A DNA stretch of 64,000 bases, from the NCBI GenBank assembly GCA_027382625.1, contig JAJKFJ010022619.1, positions 1 through 64,000 on the forward strand, given 5' to 3'. This document shows, in pieces, positions 33,140-44,954 of this stretch; the first letter of the stretch is position 1; every line of letters starts with the position of its first letter. Both the position numbers and the translations under genes were made by a program. The DNA comes from Tetmemena sp. SeJ-2015 (lineage: Eukaryota > Ciliophora > Spirotrichea > Sporadotrichida > Oxytrichidae). The notes beneath the pieces are model-generated. The model made no database searches. It was not told the DNA's origin and worked only from the letters and a program-made list of their open reading frames with translations.

Positions 33140-33275
33140 TATCTAAAAAAGAGATGAAAAAGGATGTTTTTAACCCCAAAAAAGAGATGATTTTGGATGT
33201 TTTATTGTAGAGATGAAATTGGACAAAAAATCCATGGAAAAAGAGAGGATTTTGGATGTCTTATTTAACTTACCT
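33140..33275. repeat. Degenerate short tandem repeat between TBE ORFs
   Basis: Three to four diverged copies of an AGAGATGA-TTTGGATGTTTTA-type unit of about 40 bp occur in tandem, in an otherwise non-coding interval of the element. Confidence 0.55.
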
Positions 33276-33393
33276 TAAAAAGCACAGGAAGAGACACCAT
33301 AGCCTATGAAAGCAACCTCCAAAGTATACGATAGGCAAGGGACGTAAGTTAATGTACTCTATAATTAAATAGGTAATTTAATCACTATTTAAT

Positions 33394-34936
33394 ATGAGAG
33401 CCACACTCCAATAGCACTCCTGCCACATAGCCTAGAGAGGCTAAACCCAAATCGCAGCAGAGGACCAAAGCAAGGAAAGCTCTGAACAGCTATCCAAAGC
33501 CTCGCTGTAAAGGAAGCGAGGGGAGGAGCAATTCGACTTGTTGCTGCAGCTATGGCTGCTGTAGCGGCGAGGGCGCTAAAAGAAGCAGGGGCAGAGGCCA
33601 AGGCTCCTGATGCAATGCCGGCGCTGCGGAAAGATCTATAAGCCTAAGGAGCTCAAAAGACACTCAAAGATTCACGAAAGAGCCCAAGGCTGCTACCAGT
33701 AGCTGAAGGTATGAGGCAAGTATGAGTGCGTCCTATGCTCAGGAACGATTCCAACCTTTCAGAGCTCCCTCCAGCTCAAGCAACACTTGGCTAAGCATCC
33801 TGTGGAGGCGCTTCTGGAGAACGGATACACGCGCATCCTAGTGCAGACGCTCAAGCCATGCGAGATTAATGAGGCCGACGAGCTGCTGAATGCACAGATT
33901 CTCGGGATCTCGGCGGCAACTCTTTGCCTTCCTCAGCCATCGCTTGGCGAATCAAAGGAGTAGGAGTGGCTGCTTGAGGAGCAGTAATAGGCATTGTCGG
34001 GCTAACACCATTCGCTCGAGGAGGAGGTAAAGCATAGCTTCTGCTCAGCAAAGCTTGTGTCTTCTGAATCTACTTCCACGCATGCGGCAGCAAACTGTCA
34101 TAGCCGCCTAGTTCAAGCGCTGGACGATTTGCAGATTGCATTCACGATCCGGTGGGAACTCACGATGATGAGCGAGCACATGGCAGCCTTGGGAAAGCTC
34201 TACTTCACTCCTCCATGCTCTACTCAGAGGGACAAGAGTCATCACGCATTCTACAGCAAGGATGACTTTAGGAAGGACGCTTCCGCCTTCATGAGATCGT
34301 TCTAAGATTTCAAGGTTACATAGCACCTGAAGGGCAAAGGCGTCGAAGGCCTTGACTCACTCTAGAAAATGCACATCTGGAGCGAGGGAGTACTATTGGT
34401 GTACGAAGAGTTCGACTATACGTTTGCATAGTTCACGAAGGGGCCTGCCTCACCTTACATGCTGCTGGAGGTACTAGAAGCTATGCTCGCTATAGTGAAA
34501 GGCATCCATAGTCAAGGAGTCACCCACAGATGCCTGAGCCCAACCTACTTTTTTATAAAAGGGGCCGAGCCCACCCAAGGTCTTCTTGGGAAACTTCGAG
34601 TATGCTTCTATCCCTGGCTAAACCAGCTTCGAGTAAGACCTGCCTCCAATCCCATGGATCAGGCATCGTGAGGTCGCAGAGATAGTGGAAGCCAAACCAT
34701 GCCTGGACACCTACTCGATGGGTCTCATAGTCTGCAGCGGCTTCTTAAAAGAGCCCCTGCTTTCACTCACGACTCAGCATGGCTCGGTGAAGTAGGCGCT
34801 GCTCTTCAACTGCTGGCAAGCAGAGTACTCTTACTATGAGAAGTGGCTCATGCAATCCTTGGCAAACTTCACAGGTTAGAATATAACTATATCAGACTTG
34901 CAATAGAACTTAAGAAGGCTATTTATTAAGCCATGA
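33394..34936 (+). pseudogene. TBE 57-kDa-class zinc-finger plus kinase-like ORF, damaged
   Basis: ATG at 33394; a Gln/Lys-rich lead is followed by a C2H2 finger (MQCRRCGKIYKPKELKRHSK-IH) and, after an in-frame TGA at about 33713, a second finger (YECVLCSGTIPTFQSSLQLK-QH). The long middle (QALSGQHHSLEEEVKHSF, TIRWELTMMSEHMAAL) leads into a protein-kinase-like C-terminal part: LLEVLEAMLAIVKGIHSQG, then THRCLSPTYFFIK in the place of the HRD catalytic loop (Asp replaced by Cys, suggesting loss of catalysis), then LGNFEYA where DFG is expected. A frameshift is needed near 34590. It ends at TGA 34934-34936. Such ZF/kinase proteins are typical of TBEs; their role is unknown. Confidence 0.85.
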
Positions 34937-35389
34937 TGTATTATTTTTGTAGATTAAATTTTATTCTGTATTTTTCTTCATGAATAGTATTAGTGGGAAG
35001 TTTATAGAGGAATCTTTGGAAGAAAGGTCTAAATGTTAAATGATAGATTATTCTATTCTTAATCCACATACGTTAGTAATATTTTGATTTGTTGATTATT
35101 AAAAGTCAAATTAGAAGTTTATAAAATAAATTTATTGGCCATTTGAAAGTAATGAAAGGAGAAAGAAGTTAGGGGAAATTTGGAATAAAAACGAACAAAA
35201 CTTTAAAAAGAAGCCACAACTAATATAAATTATTTAATTAATCTTACTAATAAGGCTATCAGATTCAACAAATAATCGAATAGGATTTGAAAGTAGAAGA
35301 AAAGAAAAGTAAATAGCTGTGTGAGGGATGCTAGCTCGCTAAAAACTAGCAAAAAAAGGAATTTCATAAAATACAATTAAATTAATTAT
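34937..35389. other. AT-rich flank of the transposon
   Basis: No telomeric repeat and no terminal inverted repeat matching the other side of the element could be found. No coding seen. Confidence 0.45.
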
Positions 35390-35815
35390 GATTTTTATTA
35401 AAGCTGAGAATTTAATGGAAAATAAAATTAATTTATATATTAAATAAAATAGAATAAACCAGCTCCAGTTGATATGTGTAAGATTTAATAATAATTAGAT
35501 TATTCGATTCTGCGTGAAATTCTAAGAACTTTATATGCTTTCACTTTTGATGTTGGAGTGCTGAGTCAATAGTTGCAATCGACAAAAATTTTAACAAGAT
35601 GAATATGAAGATGATGAGAAGTGAGCAAAACATATCTCGCTATTGAAAAGTGCTAAGAAGGTAATTAAAAAAGAAATTCATATTAATTTTGATAAACTAT
35701 CGAGGAAGTTGCAGATTAGGGAGTGAATCTGTGCTTTGAACAGCCACCATGTTGCAGCCCTCGACTTATTATTTTAACCAATCATCGATTTAATTAAATT
35801 CTAGACTATATCAAT
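35390..35815 (+). repeat. Dispersed ~400-bp repeat, copy 1
   Basis: Shares an ordered set of motifs with 59060-59460, 60560-60970 and the complement of 63790-64000: GCTGAGAATTTAATGGAAAA near the start, GTTGGAGTGCTGAGTC in the middle, then AAGATGA..., CATATTAATTTTGATA, GTTGCAGATTAGGG, and TTATTATTTTAACCAATC at the end. Sequence divergence is high, so this is an old family. No ORF. Confidence 0.75.
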
Positions 35816-35894
35816 CAATGAGAAAGAGAATAAACCCAGCAACTTTTGAGGAAGGAAAAAAATTTTAATTCTCTAAAAATGACTTTTGTTAGTA

Positions 35895-36447
35895 ATGCGC
35901 TCAATTTTTATTTATCAATTAACAGAAGTAACACTCGAGAAAAAAGTAATCTATGAAATTAAAAATAAACAAGAAAACAAACGCCTATTTAGAAAAGAAA
36001 ATAACATTCAAATTTCTAATGAAGAACCTTCTTTGACAGAGCGTATCGTTAAAATAAATCAGAATGCTTATAAAAACTCGTAAGTAAGACCTCTTATTTC
36101 GATAAAAGATGCAACAATTAAAGCGAAGCATATCGAAATTAAAAGTTTGTTGGAAGAATTCAAAACTGATGGCACATCAAATTGATATTAAAAATATGAA
36201 TTATTATTGGTTCTAATAAGAACTCCAAAGTTTTAATAAAGCAAAGAAGATTTATCCACCATAAAAAAGACAGAGGGAGGTCATAGCTTTAGATAACCAA
36301 GGCATCTATCGCCCTTGTAGTTGTTGCAATCCACGTTATGAAGATGGACAATATGAGGACAGACGACAAATAAATCTTCATATCAAACAAGAAACTGACG
36401 ATTTCTATTAAAAAGTAGGCAAAAGAATTTTACAGTCATCATTTTGA
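35895..36447 (+). CDS. Hypothetical protein with a Cys-rich C-terminal motif
   Basis: ATG at 35895 (MRSIFIYQLTEVTLEKKVIY). The frame is Lys/Glu/Asn-rich to about 36180, where a one-base shift leads into MAHQIDIKNMNYYWFQQELQ, SFNKAKKIYPPQKRQREVIA and YRPCSCCNPRYEDGQYEDRR, ending at TGA 36445-36447. The CxCC-N-P-R-Y and downstream His resemble a small zinc-binding motif but match no family that I can name. Several TAA/TAG codons must be Gln. About 180 residues, soluble. Confidence 0.5.
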
Positions 36448-36560
36448 ACAATTAATTATAATTTATATTGGCTCAAACACAATAAAGTGGATTATTCTAC
36501 TTTTTTAAAAATTAAAAACTTCATATTTTGGAGTTAACAAAGTTGGTATTTTATACTCAC

Positions 36561-38475
36561 TCAATTATAAGGTCTTTATTCTTCTAATAAAAGAGAGTTG
36601 ATTTGGTTGCTGCTGTCAACTATTGAGGCTCTTCCTCTGTCAAGGCCTGAGAGTGCCTTAGAGTTGTTGTTCATATCAATAGAAGTATTAAGAGATCTTG
36701 ACTTTGATCTTCTTTATTTAAAGTTGATGCTGTTCTTGTATGTGTGAGAAGCAGCTGCTTTATTCAGATGAGAAGAAGATCCAGCTTCTTGCACTAATTA
36801 AGATTAAGATTGAGATTTGTTTAATAATTTAGTTGGAGAAACAGATGCTGATGTCTTCGTTAAATGAGATGATCTAAGTGGAAGCTTAGTGTACTGCTTC
36901 TAGAGAGGATTGTAAGAGCCCAACACAGCTTATTAGAAAGGTAATGCTTTATTCTTTGAATCGTGACTTGATTGATTTTGAATGCTATTCAATGAATTTC
37001 TTTGTTAAATATTAGAGTGAAAGGCTCTTGTTGATTTTATTTTCTAAACTGCTGTTTATATCTGATTTGATCTGTGACTTTCTAATGGTTATTTTGAAGG
37101 CTTTGAAAGAATCTATTGACGAATTTCAAGTTTTGATCGCGAGAGATTTGACTCTAAGATCTTGGTGGGAGATTTTGAGAGATTAGAGTGCTTTACCTGA
37201 GGCTAGCCTTGTTAAATAGATTTTTGTTCAGTATCTTTGGATGTCTGGCTGAGAGCATCATTTATGCGTAATAGTTGAGTAGGTCTTGGCCCTTGAACGA
37301 AAGTTTATGATTTATTATAGACATTAATGCCTCCATTTGATTTTGTATCTTTTCTTCCAGTTGGACTAGTGAAATTAACATTTCCATAGGCTCTCTTAGG
37401 CGAAGAAGGATGATCGTTTTTTTGAATCGGAGCCTTTTTAATTTGTTAAGAATCTTGAAGATTCTAACTCTAAGATGATTAGTGAGCAATTAAACTGGTC
37501 TTTTACTCTTCAATCTAGTCTTCTTATTGAGGTGGTTCATTAGAAGTAGAATTGAGATTATCTTGGGCTTACAATTGATTTACATGATATCTCACTAAGA
37601 ACCCCTTTTTTACTTAGAATAGTAGCTTTTAAGGTTCCTCTTTAATTATTTCCTCTTGATTATCTTCATATCCTTAATTTAACGGAGGAGAAATCTGCGA
37701 TGTTTCATTTGGGAGATCAACAGTTTGCTTTATTTTCGACTTCTCTTTTATAAGGTTTGAAGTTTCTTTGGGAACACTTTTCCTCTTTTTATCAAGTTAA
37801 GTTTTATTTTCATGTGCTTAGCTACTTCTTAGACTAGACTAGAAATTTATAAGTTTATCAGAGCTCCTCAAGTTCTCATAACTTTTTTAAAATGAGTGAT
37901 TATTGAGATTACTTTTCGAGCTTGGACTTGATTATTATAAGAGTAGGTTGGAAGAGCCTTAGGATTTGAATGTTCTAACTTTCAATTACTTCTCGAGTTA
38001 TTGAGTTTGTTTTAGCTATTCTAACAGTCTCTACTCTTCATTTTCAAGATGTGCAATTACATCCTCGCAGTCATTTCTCTTTTTGAGTTTTTCGTCTCTT
38101 TCCTTATGATAAAGATGCTAAATCCTGCCCAAGAATTGAATCTCCTACTTTTACCTCTTTTCTTGAGCTTTCTATTTTTGTTCCTTGATCTCTTAAATCC
38201 TTCTCTCTTTTTCCATCCTCGTTAAAATTTATTGCTCCCTGATTTGTCTATCTAGTTCCTCCTGAGACTGTATCAATTCAATTTTTTTGATTTGCTTGAC
38301 TTCTTCAATATCATGCTTGAGTTTCTCTTTGCTTTCAGTGGTTTTCTTGCGTATTTCACTTACGCGATCTCTTTTAGCCTTAATTTCTTGCTCCTTTTTC
38401 TCAAGAAGTTGGAGTCTATGTAATTTTTGCTATAGATTTATTATAAATCAAGGAAATATTTTACCTCTGTAAAAT
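36561..38475 (-). CDS. Coiled-coil protein, about 600 residues or more
   Basis: A single Gln-code frame runs from about 38440 to TGA 36561-36563 with dozens of TAA/TAG codons. The N-terminal third is a highly charged coiled coil (RLQLLEKKEQEIKAKRDRVS, IEEVKQIKKIELIQSQEELD, RDEKLKKRNDCEDVIAHLEN); the C-terminal part is low-complexity Ser/Gln/Asn with basic patches (LPLRSSHLTKTSASVSPTKL, SLNTSIDMNNNSKALSGLDR). A 40-base GT-AG intron (gtaaaatatt...ctatag, about 38425-38465) may join an upstream Gln/Lys-rich exon reading KHQALSQNFTE. The start codon is uncertain since the DNA upstream of 38640 is degenerate. Likely cytoskeletal by composition only. Short standard-code ORFs on either strand here are shadows. 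Confidence 0.65.
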
Positions 38476-38639
38476 TTTAAGATAAAGCTTAATGCTTCTA
38501 TTCGATAGTTTTTACTTAGTCTATATTTTTCTTCGATTTTTATTCTTATAGTAAATTTTTAAGATGAGAATAGAGGCTCCATAAAATAGTTTATTTATAT
38601 TCATATCTATATAGATTTTATGAATGATATTTATAATAG

Positions 38640-39075
38640 GCTAATTTGCTTATTATAGTGAAAATTTAATAAAAAAAAGAATTAAATTTAAGAATTAATT
38701 TATATAATTAAAATTGTTGGCAATTTAAGTATTAGTTTTTTTGGTAAATTTTTTTATTCAAATTAAAGTTTTTAAAATTTTATTTAAAATTTTTAAATTT
38801 TGGGGAAATTTAAAAAATTTTTTAAGGTTAATTTTTTTTTAATTTTAAATCATTTTTTAAAAAACCCTTTTTAAAATAAAAAAAAACTCTTTTATTTTAA
38901 AAATAAATAAAACCCCCAAGGGGAATTTTTTAATTTAACTAAAATTTTCTTTTTTTTATTTTAATTAAATTTCCCAAATTAAAAATTTTTTAATTTATTT
39001 TTGTTTAATTTTTTTGATTCTATTTTTTTTAAAGACTAAAAAAAATTTATTGTATTTTTAACAATTTTAATTTGA
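38640..39075. other. Homopolymer-rich stretch of doubtful quality
   Basis: Consists of runs of A and T of variable length with occasional CCC or GGG runs. It resembles a poorly resolved low-complexity assembly segment rather than evolved sequence. Confidence 0.5.
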
Positions 39076-39084
39076 TTTATTGTA

Positions 39085-39240
39085 GCTAAAATAAAGATAT
39101 TTAGGTTTATCTTTGAAGAGCGAGAATTCTTCTTTGAAGAATTTCAATCTAGATAATGGTCAGTAAATTTGAAATGAATTACCTTATTCTGTTGTTGTTT
39201 GAAATCATTTTGGATTTAGAGCATTTAGTTTCCATCTTAG
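39085..39240 (-). CDS. Possible first MDS of a hypothetical gene
   Basis: ATG near 39232 opens METKCSKSKMISNNNRIR, then a probable 32-base intron (gtaattcat...tctag) leads to LKFFKEEFSLFKDKPKYL. It may be the 5' end of the coiled-coil gene downstream on the same strand, but the joint lies in the degenerate stretch. Confidence 0.35.
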
Positions 39241-39534
39241 ATATAAGATTCCTTCTTGGTCTTATAAACTATTTCAGCTAACCTCCTTTATACCCACTGC
39301 GCCCATCTCTCACACCATTCTGACTTTTCTTTCCTTTAAATGACCCTCAATCCCTTACGTCACAGTACTTAATTAATTAAACTATATCAATAATTGTTTA
39401 GTATTGTAATGATTAACTTAGCTATGAGAAGAGGCGTTGACTTGACTAGATCTTTGTTCTTCTCTCTGCATCAAGTAAATTTTAATTAAACTAAGAATTA
39501 AAAAACAATTTGAAAAAATAGTTTATTCCTTCTC

Positions 39535-39845
39535 ATCTAAGGCTGATTCATGTTCGATTTCATCATCACCTTCATGTCTCAAGATTGAGTTGTCAATTTT
39601 AATCTGATCATGAGTAACTGATGCGTTAGGATTGAAATGCTAGATTGCAGATATAGATTCATCTATTAATCTGGCTGGTGAGTGTTGAAAACAGCAACAC
39701 TGTTGTTTTATATTTGATGGATATCCTAGCTACTCAAATTAAGAAGCTTCTCATCGGCTTCAGCTTGCAAGTTGATCTACTGCAAATCTCTTTCAGAGAG
39801 CAAAGCCATACTTTCCTCAGCATTTGATGCTATAACTTCATAAAT
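39535..39845 (-). CDS. Coding segment of a hypothetical acidic protein
   Basis: The minus strand reads YEVIASNAEESMALLSERDL, NLQAEADEKLLNLSSQDIHQ, then a likely 26-base GT-AG intron (gtgttgctg...caccag, about 39685-39710) joins IQNN to TRLIDESISAIQHFNPNASV and RHEGDDEIEHESALDEKEQ. Several TAA/TAG are Gln. Neither start nor stop is found, so this is an internal MDS. Family unknown. Confidence 0.5.
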
Positions 39846-39849
39846 AATT

Positions 39850-42240
39850 TACTAAATTCAGGTGAGGTCTATTGAGTTTAAATTAGAGTTTATTTCTAAT
39901 CATTGGGCCCTTGCCCAAAAAGTGTTTTTAGTCTTTTTTTCTTTAAGAAGTGGTTTAAAACCCACCAAATTTTGGCATGTTTAAATTTTAAAAAAAAAAA
40001 TTTTTTTTTTTTTTTTGGATTTAAAAAAGTAATTAATTTTTTTTGAATTTTTTCACAATACTTTGGAAAGGCCTTATCGTAAAAGTTTTTAACCCAGATA
40101 ATGCCGTCCCCGTTCGTCAGGCTTACAGAAGCTGAAAATTTTTTGAAAAATGGGTGAAGGGGTAAAAAAATTCCAAGTTAATCCAAAAGCAAATGCTGAC
40201 TCATCACCAAATATTATAGGCATTATTTATTTACAATTAATCTTAATTTAGAGCAGCCATTTAAATTAAAATATAATTTGCAAGATTAATTTATTTTTTT
40301 AGTAAGTTTATTAGCTATTTTGACTGGGTCATTTATAGGGCTCCTTTTATAAATATATTAGTCTTAAATAGAAAAAAGATAAAATAAAAATTGTAAAAAT
40401 AATATAAATAAACTAATATATAGAGCAGCTGTCTAAATAAAGTGTTTATTTTTTAATTTTTAAATGGTGGACTCATTAACAAAAATATTTATGAAGACCA
40501 TTAGTATAAATTCTTCTGCCCTTTATTAAAGATTAGCATATTTTTCATAAGAATTGAAGAATAAATTTTAAAATTTTTTGAAAAATAAAGTTTTAAAAAA
40601 AATTGGTTTTTTTTCTTTTTTTTTTTAGATTCTGGCTAACTTGATATTTTTGCCTCCTTGTCCTGAATATTAGCTTTTAAGATTTAATAATGCTTGATTA
40701 CTCTCACAAAAAGGTTTGGGTTGCTGATATGCTGGTTTTATTGCTGTTGAGTCTCATATTTAAAATTAGAGATATTTAAAATTAAAATTAATTAATAAAG
40801 GAAACCAATAAGACTCGGATAGTTTCTACCTCATTAATAAATCAGCTTTAATATTCCTTTAAATTCTTTAATATAATGAAGGTAATTTTAAATTCCTTGT
40901 TGCATCAAAGAAATTGAATTTGCATTAATAAACATTAGCTATAAAACTAATTAGTTTAAGAGTTAAACTATATTTATTTGATCGTGATAATTTACGCTCC
41001 TATTGTAAGAAATGCCTTCATAATTCATTTTTGAACATGTTTAGTTCAAAGGTCAGATAAATGTTAACTATATTTAGTACCTAAATAAAATATAATTTTT
41101 ACCTAATTATCGGAATACATTTATATCTTTTAAGACTTGTGAACAACCAGATATTTTAAGCTAGCAGCAAATCATATATTCTCAAAATATAAAAAAGACA
41201 AAAGAAATCTTTCAAAAAAAATTAAATAATTTTAGAATTTTAAAAAAAAACAAATAAATTCTTTTTATAAAAATTTTATAAATTAAAAAAATTAATTAAA
41301 AATTAGAAAAGAAATTAAAAAATTTTAAATGTTTATTTAATACGGTCGTTGATTTTTTTTTTAAAAAGGGAAACTAAATGTTTTTAAAATTAATTTTTTT
41401 AATAAATTTGAAAAAACACTTTAAAGAAAATTTAAATTTTAAAACTACACACTCGAAATTTTTTCAACAAATATCTGCTTAATCAAGAAGTTAAATCTTT
41501 TGAGTGATCTAAAAAGAATTTGAAGTCTGCATTAAAAGTTAATAAAAATTAAGCAGTTAAAAAGAATCTTTGAAAAGTAAAAAATCTAATCTATTTCAGA
41601 AAGAAAAACACATTTAAGAGGTAAGATAAACTCAATTTCGAAATAAAAACTCCTTAAGGCAAAAAAACTTTCCTTAAAATTACTCATGTGAAAATTTCAT
41701 TTAAAAATCTCACAATTGCTAAAAAAACTAATTTAATTTTATATTTATTCTTGCCATTTGATATCTTCTTTGAGCCTATAAAATTTGCCTTTTGCTGTAT
41801 CATTTTTTTCTAAATTGTTTTAAATTCATATAAAATAAATTTCCATAATTTTCAAATCTTCATTAGAAGTTTTGGGGGGCCTTTTTTCGAAAATTTTTTT
41901 CTATTAAAATTTGAGGAAAGGTAAGAATTTTCTTTAATATTAATAAATTTTAAAAAAATAAAAAAAAAAAAAAAAAAAAGAGCTTCAGATTGCTTTTGGC
42001 TTCAATGAAAGGGAACTTTTTACCGATTTATCATGACATTTTAAATTTAAATATTTTTAAGACCAGATGAAGAAACGCGATACACATACAAATAAATAAA
42101 GGGTCTCATTTCTTGTAATTAAATTTGTAATAATTTGAGAATGGTTTATAGAAATCAGGGTTTTTAAGAAACTTAAAAAATATCTTAAAGCATTTAACGA
42201 TTTCGAAAGTATAAACTAAACAACTTTTTTAATATATATT
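39850..42240. other. AT-rich, homopolymer-rich germline DNA, partly poor quality
   Basis: No supported gene. 39960-40060, 40560-40640 and 41200-42000 show long A/T runs typical of poorly resolved assembly. A GTTTTGGGGGGCCTTTTTTCG motif at about 41868-41890 matches the G-run ends of the foldback family at 4978 and 9345. A 21-base A run lies at about 41957-41979. Confidence 0.5.
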
Positions 42241-42246
42241 ATTTAT

Positions 42247-42531
42247 GAATGTAACTGATGCATTGCGTTTACAGAGCTTATTAGATATTTTGTATAGAAT
42301 AAGATTTCAGCTGTTTAAAATTAGAGTAGATGGGTAAGTTTCTTTATATGAACAGACTTTACCTAATCTGGATTTAAGGGATATTTATATCCTTCATCTT
42401 GAACATAAGGATAATTATTTTAATGCATTTATGGAAGCTGACAAGGCTATGGAAGATATTAAAGAGTTCTTAGGAATACTAAATAAAAATGGATCTCTTA
42501 AAATAACAGTGAAACGGTGTTGCAATTGAAA
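42247..42531 (+). CDS. Hypothetical protein fragment, 94 codons
   Basis: ATG at 42247 (MNVTDALRLQSLLDILYRIR), continuing VDGQVSLYEQTLPNLDLRDI, HKDNYFNAFMEADKAMEDIK and EFLGILNKNGSLKITVKRC to TGA. Balanced composition and one TAA as Gln. It could be a complete small ORF or a 5' MDS. No family recognised. Confidence 0.45.
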
Positions 42532-43192
42532 TTTGAGAGATTCTATCTAGATTTTTAAGATTAGGATGGGAACAATAGATTAGATGCGCTACTTTGCAAA
42601 ATCTTAACTCTATTAATTTAAATTAAATTAAATGTTATCATAGTAGATATTTATATTAAGATCGATTATTTTAAATAATATGACAAAGGCTATAGCATAC
42701 ATGAGCTAAATTAGAATATTCATTATCGATTAACAAATTTATTATTTAGCAAAAAATTAATTTGTGTTTCTTCTTTAATAAACTTCACAGCACTTGACAG
42801 AAGCGAGATGTGTAGCTCTCACACCATCTTATCCTAATCATCATCTTCTTTATCCTTATTTATTATTAATTGATATAAATTTTAATAAATTAATTCTACT
42901 TAATAGTGTATAATTAATAAAATAGAATGCATTCCAACTGACCAAATTTTTTTATTAATTATATTTACTAATTAATTGTTTTTGAATGAACTCTGAATTA
43001 TATAACTATAGGGTTAAGAATTCGATGTGATAACGAAAGATGGTTAAAGTGTAAATTGCATGTTTTTCGTAGCAGGAAATTATTTATTTTTAAAGTAGAG
43101 AAAGTCAGAATCAAAATTATCAAATGAAGCTAATTACAATCAATTTAAATATATTTTGCTTTTTAAAAATACAAAATCAAGCTCTAAACTAA

Positions 43193-44050
43193 ATGACAAA
43201 TATGCTTTCTCCTAATGTTGAAATAAATTGTGGCAACCTAGATAGTATGAATAACACCCCCAAGAACGTTTTAATTGGGCCAAGAAGGAGCAGACTAGAG
43301 GAATTAAAATAGAAAGATAAACGACACAGTGAAAGAAAAGACAAAACTGAATTTCTAAACATTTTTAACGATAAACAGTAAAAACAAATTGAAGAGTCAG
43401 AATCAGAGAAAGCTAATACACCTTAAAGTCATTAAGCTATAAATCCAAACAGCTTCAACACAGTAATGATATTCAATGCTAATGGAAGCATTTATGAGTA
43501 CAACTGTCTCCAGCACGACATCCTTACCTTCTATCTATAAAATTTGTTATTTTTATATCAAATATCTAAAAAGAAATGTGAACGTGCTCATGTTCAATTA
43601 TAGAGGGTGCGTAAGAAGCTAAGGGAAACCAGTAATTAGGAAGTTAGAGTAAGATAGTGTAGATATAATTAGAGATTTTAAACAAAGATTCAACTATAAT
43701 TAAAAAATTGGACTTCATGGCATATCAATTGGCAGCTATTTTGCAACTTACCTTGCTAATAAAAGTTATAAATTATTTATATAATAGACTTAGACCTGAT
43801 GACGTTGAGTTCGTAATTGCAGATAGAGCTTTTAAGGATCTGGAATCACTAGTGGAGCATAAATTTGGAAAATGTGCATTTAAATGTTTCAAACTCTACA
43901 TGAAACAATCAATAAATGTTAAGAATCAATTCATCAAGCTCAAGGTTTAAAATAAGCTGCTTATTTTTGACCCTAAGGATAACCTTATAAAGCCTTAAGC
44001 ACAGCTATTCAATAAACTTAATCGCCATCATTTTAATTCATGTGATAAAG
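43193..44050 (+). CDS. Hypothetical protein, about 270 residues with one frame change
   Basis: ATG near 43193 opens MTNMLSPNVEINCGNLDSMN and a Lys/Glu/Gln-rich stretch, then NSFNTVMIFNANGSIYEYNC and a basic helix (CERAHVQLQRVRKKLRETSN). Near 43700 the coding moves to another frame (MAYQLAAILQLTLLIKVINY, RPDDVEFVIADRAFKDLESL, EHKFGKCAFKCFKLYMKQSI) and continues to a GTAAGT at 44050, possibly an intron donor. The frame change may be an undetected small IES or an indel. No domain recognised. Confidence 0.5.
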
Positions 44051-44189
44051 TAAGTTCATTTAAAGTAACAACAAAAAAAACTTATTTCAAAATTTAAAAA
44101 TAATTCTTTATTTTTTTAAGTCTGGAACCTGATCTGATTGAAATTCGCTGATAATCCTAAGATTTACATTTTTATGCTTATATGGATTT

Positions 44190-44480
44190 ATTATGACATC
44201 ACGAGCTAACCCGCAATTACGGAGATTGATTTAGGATCCACCCAGTACCCAAGCTCCTGACTGTGTCTCTGGCGCAATTCTGATGGCGTTAGAACTATGC
44301 CAGCCCTCTGAAAACGTTTTGACTTTGAAGTAGCGGAGTCTTGAGGTTCAACGTCGTATTCCACTGTATGCTCTGAATAGTTGATCCGAGCGGCAGGTGG
44401 TTTCCTTCGTGCCGAATAGCAGTTAACCGGCGGCCTATGCTGCTGTCTATTTATTCACCTAATCCGTCTGAAGAATCTCT
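44190..44480. other. GC-richer non-coding block
   Basis: About 290 bp with near-balanced base composition in an AT-rich region (for example CCGGCGGCCTATGCTGCTG). No frame stays open with good composition, and it does not read as a known rRNA, tRNA or TBE piece. It could be a fragment of a repeat or a contaminant of the assembly. Confidence 0.4.
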
Positions 44481-44954
44481 TGCAGGTTGTTCCACCCTAT
44501 TGCTAAAACCTTCCTTATTAAAATCTCTTATTTGATTTTATGTATATCTTCGTCAAGACTTGTTCTGTATTCTCATCTTCTTCAAAGTATTTGTTGTTTC
44601 TTATATTTGCATATTTATTGAAGTAGTTGTGAGTGAATTGTTTTATGCTATAAAAATTTCTCAAAGTTAATTTTGTCTTAACTCTCTCAAATTGATCTGA
44701 ATTTAACAAAATTATTAAACAGAATCCCTATCTTTTGTTAGTTCTTACTTTGTAAAAACTGGCTAGTTTTAGTTTGTTGGATTAGTTGCTCTCCTTTTCC
44801 TTAAATCTTAGCCTTGACGTTTTCAATAGTTCAAGAGCATAATAATTAAAAGGAGGTCTATAAGAACTTAGACATATTATATTTTTTGAATTATTGTGCT
44901 CTATTTTGTGTTAGATTGTCTATAATATTAATTTTATTTGAATAGTTTAGTATA

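Larger units (their letters stand above)
31020..34936. mobile_element. TBE-like transposon (three ORFs)
   Basis: About 3.9 kb of markedly GC-richer DNA holds three ORFs in the arrangement and with the domain content of Oxytricha telomere-bearing elements (TBE): a 42-kDa-class DDE transposase, a 22-kDa-class ORF on the opposite strand, and a 57-kDa-class zinc-finger/kinase ORF. TBEs are germline-limited and their transposases have been implicated in DNA elimination in Oxytricha. All three ORFs here carry frameshifts or an in-frame TGA, and I see no G4T4/C4A4 telomeric repeats at either end, so the copy looks decayed or the ends are lost. Confidence 0.85.

Noticed and set aside
30900..35000. 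Telomere-like C4A4 ends for the TBE element
   Set aside because: Looked for runs of CCCCAAAA or GGGGTTTT on both flanks and found none.
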